Assembly (NCBI RefSeq): GCF_000306945.1
Contig: NC_018518.1
Location: 2,790,001-2,854,000 of the forward strand
DNA from: Bordetella pertussis 18323
GTDB lineage: Bacteria; Pseudomonadota; Gammaproteobacteria; Burkholderiales; Burkholderiaceae_B
DNA: 64,000 nucleotides
Direction of reading: 5' to 3'
The position numbers and the translations under genes are program-made. Positions 56,770 through 64,000 of this stretch are shown here, piece by piece (positions within the stretch are counted from its first letter, which is position 1; each line of letters opens with the position of its first letter). The notes under the pieces are model-generated. The model was given only the letters and a program-made list of their open reading frames with translations, was not told the DNA's origin and searched no databases.

Positions 56770-57128
56770 TCGCCGTCATTTTCGAAGTGCAGCCCGCCGC
56801 CGAAGGCGGGCGCGCCGCCTACCTGGATATCGCCGCCGGCCTGCTGCCCCACCTGCGGGCCATCGACGACTTCATTTCGGTCGAGCGCTTCGAAAGCCTC
56901 AGCACGCCGGGCAAGCTGTTGTCGCTGTCGTTCTGGCGCGACGAAGAAGCGGTGCGCAACTGGCGCGCGCTGGCCGAGCACCGGCAAGCCCAGTCGGCGG
57001 GCCGCAACGGCGTATTCCAGGACTATCGGCTACGCGTCGCGCACGTATTGCGCGACTATGGCATGCAGGCGCGCGACCAGGCGCCGCCCGACAGCCGCCA
57101 GGCGCACGACGGCCCGGCGGGCGGCTGA
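56766..57128 (+). CDS. Antibiotic biosynthesis monooxygenase (ABM)-domain protein
   Basis: This 120-aa protein has a dimeric ferredoxin-like ABM domain over about residues 1-98 (IAVIFEVQPAAEGGRAAYLD, HLRAIDDFISVERFESL, LLSLSFWRDEEAVRNWR, FQDYRLRVAHVLRDYGM), followed by a polar tail. ABM-fold proteins include cofactor-free oxygenases and heme-degrading enzymes. It is translationally coupled to the degenerate P450 (ATGA overlap at 56766-56769). Confidence 0.82.
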   Translation: MIAVIFEVQPAAEGGRAAYLDIAAGLLPHLRAIDDFISVERFESLSTPGKLLSLSFWRDEEAVRNWRALAEHRQAQSAGRNGVFQDYRLRVAHVLRDYGMQARDQAPPDSRQAHDGPAGG

Positions 57129-57409
57129 GAACGCGCCGCGCTCAGCGCGCGGCCGCGCAATGCCCGCGTACCGCGTCGACGACGCGATCGATGCCGTCGG
57201 CGTCCACGTCCAGGTGCGTCACCAGGCGGGTCGGCCCGCCATAGACCGCCCGCATCAGAATGCCCTGCCCGCGCAGCGCCGTGGTCAGCGATTCGCACCG
57301 GGCCGGATCGAACTCGGCGAACACCATGTTGGTGTGCTGCCCCAGCACGCGCACGCCGTCGATGCCGTCCAGGCCCGCGGCCAGCCGCGCCGCGTTGTCG
57401 TGGTCTAGC

Positions 57410-58452
57410 TGTGAAGATTCAATAGGTTGTATGCATGGTTCATCCGAACCGGATTTGAGAAACTGGAAATCGCCGACCCCCCAGTTCACTCAAGGAGCCC
57501 GGCCGGATGAACACCCATAAGCATGCCCGATTGACCTTCCTACGTCGACTCGAAATGGTCCAGCAATTGATCGCCCATCAAGTTTGTGTGCCTGAAGCGG
57601 CCCGCGCCTATGGGGTCACCGCGCCGACTGTGCGCAAATGGCTGGGCCGCTTCCTGGCTCAGGGCCAGGCGGGCTTGGCCGATGCGTCCTCGCGCCCGAC
57701 GGTCTCGCCCCGAGCGATTGCGCCGGCCAAGGCGCTGGCTATCGTGGAGCTGCGCCGCAAGCGGCTGACCCAAGCGCGCATCGCCCAGGCGCTGGGCGTG
57801 TCAGCCAGCACCGTCAGCCGCGTCCTGGCCCGCGCCGGTCTGTCGCACCTGGCCGACCTGGAGCCGGCCGAGCCGGTGGTGCGCTACGAGCATCAGGCCC
57901 CCGGCGATCTGCTGCACATCGACATCAAGAAGCTGGGACGTATCCAGCGCCCTGGCCACCGGGTCACGGGCAACCGACGCGATACCGTTGAGGGGGCCGG
58001 CTGGGACTTCGTCTTCGTGGCCATCGATGACCACGCCCGCGTGGCCTTCACCGACATCCACCCCGACGAGCGCTTCCCCAGCGCCGTCCAGTTCCTCAAG
58101 GACGCAGTGGCCTACTACCAGCGCCTGGGCGTGACCATCCAGCGCTTGCTCACCGACAATGGCTCGGCCTTTCGCAGCCGCGCCTTCGCCGCGCTGTGCC
58201 ATGAGCTGGGCATCAAGCACCGCTTTACCCGACCTTACCGCCCACAGACCAATGGCAAGGCCGAACGCTTCATCCAGTCGGCCTTGCGTGAGTGGGCTTA
58301 CGCTCACACCTACCAGAACTCCCAACACCGAGCCGATGCCATGAAATCCTGGCTACACCACTACAACTGGCATCGACCCCACCAAGGCATCGGGCGCGCT
58401 GTACCCATCTCCAGACTCAACCTGGACGAATACAACCTATTGACAGTTCACA
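57410..58452 (+). mobile_element. IS481 copy 2 (complete, 1,043 bp)
   Basis: Complete element with the same terminal repeats as copy 1, flanked by a perfect 6-bp target duplication TCTAGC (57404-57409 and 58453-58458). It interrupts the L-threonine aldolase gene in the opposite orientation. It differs from copy 1 by a few bases, including a two-base change upstream of the transposase start. Confidence 0.98.
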
Positions 58453-58457
58453 TCTAG
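57507..58457 (+). CDS. IS481 transposase (copy 2)
   Basis: 316-aa DDE transposase identical in protein sequence to copy 1; the one coding difference seen (GCT versus GCC for Ala, near 6,684 and 58,021) is silent. The TAG stop at 58455-58457 lies in the duplicated CTAG target. Confidence 0.97.
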   Translation: MNTHKHARLTFLRRLEMVQQLIAHQVCVPEAARAYGVTAPTVRKWLGRFLAQGQAGLADASSRPTVSPRAIAPAKALAIVELRRKRLTQARIAQALGVSASTVSRVLARAGLSHLADLEPAEPVVRYEHQAPGDLLHIDIKKLGRIQRPGHRVTGNRRDTVEGAGWDFVFVAIDDHARVAFTDIHPDERFPSAVQFLKDAVAYYQRLGVTIQRLLTDNGSAFRSRAFAALCHELGIKHRFTRPYRPQTNGKAERFIQSALREWAYAHTYQNSQHRADAMKSWLHHYNWHRPHQGIGRAVPISRLNLDEYNLLTVHI

Positions 58458-59231
58458 CGCCAGGCGCTCGACGTGGTGGTGCAGCGCGTGCAGGCAGGCG
58501 GCAGCCAGTATGCCGGCCTGCCGCATGCCGCCGCCCAGCATCTTGCGCCAGCGATGCGCCTGCTCGATCAGGGCGCGGCTGCCGACCAGCACCGATCCGA
58601 CCGGCGCGCCCAGCCCCTTGGAAAAACAGATCGAAACCGTATCGAACGGCTCGCACAGCTGTTGCACCGGCACGCCGCTGGCCACGGCCGCATTGAAGAC
58701 GCGCGCGCCGTCCAGATGGGTGGACAGGCCATGCTCGCGGGCCCAGCCCGTGGCCTGCGCGACATAGCCGGCGGGCATGACCCGGCCCTGGAAGGTGTTT
58801 TCCAGCGCCAACAGCCGGGTACGGGCGAAATGCGGATCGCCGCCCGGCTTGAGCGCGGCCGCCAGCCTGTCCAGCGGCAGGCTGCCGTCGGCGGCATGGT
58901 CGACGGGCTGCGGCTGGATGCTGCCCAGCACCGCAGCGCCGCCTCCCTCGAATTTGTACGTATGGGCCTGCTGCCCCACCAGATACTCGTCGCCGCGGGC
59001 GCAATGCGCCATCAGCGCGGCCAGGTTGCTCTGCGTGCCCGACGGGAAGAACAGCCCGGCCTCCTTGCCCGCCCGCGCGGCAACCTCGTCCTGCAGGCGC
59101 CGTACGCTGGGGTCATCGCCCATCACATCGTCACCCACCGGCGCGGCCGCCATGGCCTGCCGCATGGCGGCGCTGGGACGGGTCACGGTATCGCTGCGCA
59201 GATCGATCATGGTTGCTCCACGTAAGGGGTT

Positions 59232-60122
59232 TCAGGACGCGGCGCGCGGGGCGGGCCGCGCGGCCCGGCTGACCACCCACAGGCCGAACAGGATCAGGGC
59301 CATGCCGGCCATCTCGGTCAGGGTGGGCCGCTCGCCGAGGATCGCCCAGGCCAGCAGCACCGCCACCACCGGCACGCCCAGGCTGGACAGCCCGGCGATC
59401 GAGGCCGGCACCCGGCGCACCACCAGCAGCCACAGGATCCAGCCCAGCGCCGTGGCGACCAGCACGATATAGCTCATGCCCAGCCACAGCCGCCACCCAC
59501 CCCATTGGGCGGGAATCTGCGGCACCAGCCAGGCGAACGGCAGGATGACCACCCCGCCCAGCAGCATCTGCCAGGCGGTGAAGGTCATGATATCCGGCGC
59601 ATGGCGCTCGAACATGCGCTTGGACAATACCGTGCCCAGGCCCCAGCACAGGCCGCTGCACAGGCCCAGCGCGACCGGCGCCAGATCGCCCAGCCCGGCC
59701 CAGGGATCGAGAAAGCACACCAGGCCGACCGCGGCCAGGGCAATGCCGCCCCAATGGCGCGCGGTCGGCCGCTCGCCCTGCAAGGCCCAGGCGAACAGCA
59801 CGACCCAGAAAGGCATGGTGTAGGCCATCAGCGACACCTTGCCCACGCCGCCGCTGATCAGCGCCGTCTGCACGAAGCCCTGGAATCCGGTGATCTGCGT
59901 CGCGGCGGCAAGCAAGGTCAGCTTCCAGGGCGGCATGCCCAGCGGCCGGCCGGTCGCCACCAGTATGCTGAACAGCACGACGGCGCCCGCCAGATAGCGC
60001 ACCGCGATGAAATCGAACGGCCCGATGTACGGCACCACCAGCTTCATCGCGATCCAGCTGCCCGCCCATACGAAGATGGTAAGCAGCATCAGGCCCACCC
60101 GATCGAACGCGGCGCGATTCAC
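59232..60122 (-). CDS. EamA/DMT-family transporter
   Basis: This inner-membrane protein of about 296 aa has ten predicted transmembrane helices in two homologous EamA repeats. Repeat boundaries are marked by LLTIFVWAGSWIAMKLVV and LGLCSGLCWGLGTVLSKRMF. Such proteins export amino acids or metabolites. A GTG at 60122 is chosen because GGGAG lies 8 bases upstream; a TTG at 60137 would add 5 residues but has no ribosome-binding site. It follows acs on the same strand and precedes the split ltaE gene. Confidence 0.85.
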   Translation of the reverse strand: MNRAAFDRVGLMLLTIFVWAGSWIAMKLVVPYIGPFDFIAVRYLAGAVVLFSILVATGRPLGMPPWKLTLLAAATQITGFQGFVQTALISGGVGKVSLMAYTMPFWVVLFAWALQGERPTARHWGGIALAAVGLVCFLDPWAGLGDLAPVALGLCSGLCWGLGTVLSKRMFERHAPDIMTFTAWQMLLGGVVILPFAWLVPQIPAQWGGWRLWLGMSYIVLVATALGWILWLLVVRRVPASIAGLSSLGVPVVAVLLAWAILGERPTLTEMAGMALILFGLWVVSRAARPAPRAAS

Positions 60123-60239
60123 TTCCAGTACTCCCAAGAAAACCCATGCAAAGCCGGAAAAGGCACGGGCCGGTCATGCGACCGGCCCGGCTGGCTACAG
60201 ACTGACGGCATTATGCGCCTGCCGGCGCATCGCCCGGTA

Positions 60240-60262
60240 CGGCGTCCGGCGGGCGGACGCCG
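60240..60262 (-). terminator. Strong hairpin after acs
   Basis: A long GC-rich stem (CGGCGTCCG/CGGACGCCG) lies just after the acs stop codon. It has no T run, so it may stabilise the 3' end rather than terminate by itself. Confidence 0.4.
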
Positions 60263-60267
60263 CACGA

Positions 60268-62247
<1,980 letters not shown>

Positions 62248-62406
62248 GGTGTGTCTCCGATGAATGATTCTGGTGCTGCCGTTTTTCTTGCCGACACGCA
62301 ACCGTATCGCCACGCTCTTACGGGCACCTTACGGTGACGGAGCGCCGCCGCCGACAGGCGCGGCAGGCAATCCGCGATCATCGCAGGCGCGCGGCCATCG
62401 TGGCCG

Positions 62407-62438
62407 GACCATAAGCCGCGTGATGGTCAGACCATAAG
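62407..62438. promoter_or_regulatory. Repeats upstream of acs, candidate operator
   Basis: Two direct copies of GACCATAAG (62407-62415 and 62430-62438) are 23 bp apart. An inverted repeat ATGGTC-A-GACCAT (62423-62435) overlaps the second. They lie between acs and IS481 copy 3 and are plausible activator or repressor sites. The rest of the 216-bp gap holds nothing I can assign. Confidence 0.4.
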
Positions 62439-62458
62439 GATAGCAGCCGGCACGGGGT

Positions 62459-63409
62459 CTAGGTGTGAACTGTCAATAGGTTGTATTCGTCCAGGTTGAG
62501 TCTGGAGATGGGTACAGCGCGCCCGATGCCTTGGTGGGGTCGCTGCCAGTTGTAGTGGTGTAGCCAGGATTTCATGGCATCGGCTCGGTGTTGGGAGTTC
62601 TGGTAGGTGTGAGCGTAAGCCCACTCACGCAAGGCCGACTGGATGAAGCGTTCGGCCTTGCCATTGGTCTGTGGGCGGTAAGGTCGGGTAAAGCGGTGCT
62701 TGATGCCCAGCTCATGGCACAGCGCGGCGAAGGCGCGGCTGCGAAAGGCCGAGCCATTGTCGGTGAGCAAGCGCTGGATGGTCACGCCCAGGCGCTGGTA
62801 GTAGGCCACTGCGTCCTTGAGGAACTGGACGGCGCTGGGGAAGCGCTCGTCGGGGTGGATGTCGGTGAAGGCCACGCGGGCGTGGTCATCGATGGCCACG
62901 AAGACGAAGTCCCAGCCGGCCCCCTCAACGGTATCGCGTCGGTTGCCCGTGACCCGGTGGCCAGGGCGCTGGATACGTCCCAGCTTCTTGATGTCGATGT
63001 GCAGCAGATCGCCGGGGGCCTGATGCTCGTAGCGCACCACCGGCTCGGCCGGCTCCAGGTCGGCCAGGTGCGACAGACCGGCGCGGGCCAGGACGCGGCT
63101 GACGGTGCTGGCTGACACGCCCAGCGCCTGGGCGATGCGCGCTTGGGTCAGCCGCTTGCGGCGCAGCTCCACGATAGCCAGCGCCTTGGCCGGCGCAATC
63201 GCTCGGGGCGAGACCGTCGGGCGCGAGGACGCATCGGCCAAGCCCGCCTGGCCCTGAGCCAGGAAGCGGCCCAGCCATTTGCGCACAGTCGGCGCGGTGA
63301 CCCCATAGGCGCGGGCCGCTTCAGGCACACAAACTTGATGGGCGATCAATTGCTGGACCATTTCGAGTCGACGTAGGAAGGTCAATCGGGCATGCTTATG
63401 GGTGTTCAT
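62459..63409 (-). CDS. IS481 transposase (copy 3)
   Basis: 316-aa transposase differing from copies 1 and 2 by His to Gln at residue 289 (NWQRPHQG) and by the last residue, Thr instead of Ile. The last codon is partly target DNA, and the TAG stop (complement of 62459-62461) is entirely target DNA. The DDE residues are intact. Confidence 0.97.
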   Translation of the reverse strand: MNTHKHARLTFLRRLEMVQQLIAHQVCVPEAARAYGVTAPTVRKWLGRFLAQGQAGLADASSRPTVSPRAIAPAKALAIVELRRKRLTQARIAQALGVSASTVSRVLARAGLSHLADLEPAEPVVRYEHQAPGDLLHIDIKKLGRIQRPGHRVTGNRRDTVEGAGWDFVFVAIDDHARVAFTDIHPDERFPSAVQFLKDAVAYYQRLGVTIQRLLTDNGSAFRSRAFAALCHELGIKHRFTRPYRPQTNGKAERFIQSALREWAYAHTYQNSQHRADAMKSWLHHYNWQRPHQGIGRAVPISRLNLDEYNLLTVHT

Positions 63410-63506
63410 CCGGCCGGGCTCCTTGAGTGAACTGGGGGATCGGCGATTTCCAGTTTCTCAAATCCGGTTCGGATGAACCATGCATACAACCTATTGAATC
63501 TTCACA
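62464..63506 (-). mobile_element. IS481 copy 3 (complete, 1,043 bp)
   Basis: Complete element in the opposite orientation to copies 1 and 2, with a perfect 6-bp duplication TCTAGG (62458-62463 and 63507-63512). It sits between acs and the MFS gene, whose own TAG stop is in the duplicated target. Confidence 0.98.
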
Positions 63507-63507
63507 T

Positions 63508-64000
63508 CTAGGCAGCATGGCGCGCGATGCCGCGCGCCATGTCCACGCGCGTAAGCAGGATCAGCCCGCCCACGAAGAACAGCCCGGTGACCAGGATGGC
63601 CAGGCGATGATTGCCGGCGGTCAGCCAGGTCACCAGTCCGTAGGTCAGCGGCCCCACCACCGCCGCGAGCTGGATGGCGAAGGTCCACAGCGCGAAGAAT
63701 TCCGCCAGCCGCCCGGCCGGCGCGAGGGCTCCGGTCATGGCGCGTCCGGCGCTCTGGCTGGTGCCCATGCACAGCCCGGCCAGCACCGCCGCCACCCAGA
63801 ACACCGGGGCCGTCACCGCCGCGTAGGCCACCAGCACCATGGCGATCCAGCCGGCCAGCGTGAGCGCCAGCGCCCGCTTGTGGCCGATGCGGTCCTGCAG
63901 GTAGCCGAATCCGAAAGCGCCGGCCGCCGCCGCGATATTCACCGTGAACACCAGCAGCATGATCTGGGGCATGGTGAAGCCCATGGCCTGCTCCGCATAC
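63508..64000 (-). CDS. MFS transporter, C-terminal part (5' end beyond window)
   Basis: The frame is open to the right edge and ends with TAG at 63508-63510. About 163 residues are visible with five or six hydrophobic helices (MGFTMPQIMLLVFTVN, LAGWIAMVLVAYAAV, VAAVLAGLCMGTSQSAGR, FFALWTFAIQLAAVVGPLTYG, LAILVTGLFFVGGLILL). The GTSQSAGRAM and GPLTYG motifs resemble the UMF1/YxiO-like MFS group. The IS481 target CTAG contains the stop codon, and because the target is duplicated the coding sequence is complete at this end. Confidence 0.85.
   Translation of the reverse strand, partial: YAEQAMGFTMPQIMLLVFTVNIAAAAGAFGFGYLQDRIGHKRALALTLAGWIAMVLVAYAAVTAPVFWVAAVLAGLCMGTSQSAGRAMTGALAPAGRLAEFFALWTFAIQLAAVVGPLTYGLVTWLTAGNHRLAILVTGLFFVGGLILLTRVDMARGIARHAA

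Larger units (their letters stand above)
57142..59210 (-). pseudogene. ltaE: Low-specificity L-threonine aldolase, interrupted by IS481
   Basis: The N-terminal 250 residues (59210 to 58459) start [16 protein letters not shown] and contain the PLP-lysine motif [14 protein letters not shown]. The sequence breaks after HHHVERLAL at the IS481 insertion. The C-terminal part resumes after the element as DHDNAARLAAGLDGIDG and ends at 57142. Removing the 1,043-bp IS and one 6-bp duplication leaves 1,020 bp, exactly 340 codons, so the original gene would have been intact. The enzyme cleaved L-threonine to glycine and acetaldehyde. Confidence 0.95.

Overview
The window looks like a piece of a Bordetella pertussis chromosome. 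It is very GC-rich, the gene order is betaproteobacterial (ftsK-lolA-rarA, sdhCDAB-sdhE-gltA, pyrG-kdsA-eno-ftsB), and it carries three nearly identical 1,043-bp copies of IS481 at CTAG targets. IS481 is the hallmark multicopy element of B. pertussis and is also found in B. holmesii. Several housekeeping or catabolic genes are broken by single frameshifts or by IS481, which fits the genome decay known for that species. The species call is inference from these traits. Sequencing error cannot be excluded for individual frameshifts.

Layout. 1-6,054: rarA (cut by the left edge), lolA and ftsK on the minus strand; trxB, an Smr-domain gene and an EmrE-type transporter on the plus strand. 6,073-7,115: IS481 copy 1. 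7,136-8,246: a frameshifted membrane-anchored gene of unknown function. 8,338-13,262: the TCA operon sdhC-sdhD-sdhA-sdhB-sdhE-gltA. 13,387-23,312: a HutC-type GntR regulator divergent from mdh, then the methylcitrate genes prpB (frameshifted), prpC, acnD, prpF and prpD. 23,382-31,349: hemJ, an rRNA methyltransferase, a 60-aa protein behind a promoter with two GGGTTAACCC palindromes, an RDD protein, an LpxH-like hydrolase, an acyl-CoA synthetase, a gamma-carbonic anhydrase, hslO and a TadE-like gene. 31,327-34,801: cupin, AhpD-like and NAD(P)-binding genes divergent from a winged-helix/TolB-N/TPR regulator. 34,877-39,407: pyrG-kdsA-DUF1330-eno-ftsB.

39,623-50,748 is a nine-gene minus-strand peptide import and degradation block: an RpiR regulator, iaaA, gsiABCD, a DmpA-type aminopeptidase, a frameshifted DppA-type D-aminopeptidase and an aminopeptidase P. 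It extends the iaaA-gsiABCD order known from E. coli with three more peptidases. 50,972-57,128: scoA and scoB (both frameshifted), a thioesterase, ETF:ubiquinone oxidoreductase, an epimerase-like gene, and a degenerate cytochrome P450 translationally coupled to an ABM-domain protein. 57,142-59,210: an L-threonine aldolase gene split by IS481 copy 2. 59,232-64,000: an EamA exporter, acs, IS481 copy 3 upstream of acs, and an MFS transporter cut by the right edge.

The genes centre on the TCA cycle, the methylcitrate cycle, acetate and ketone-body activation, and peptide use. No tRNA, rRNA, CRISPR array or prophage is visible. No gene-free stretch exceeds about 300 bases; the longer gaps (about 200-290 bases) are described as features.
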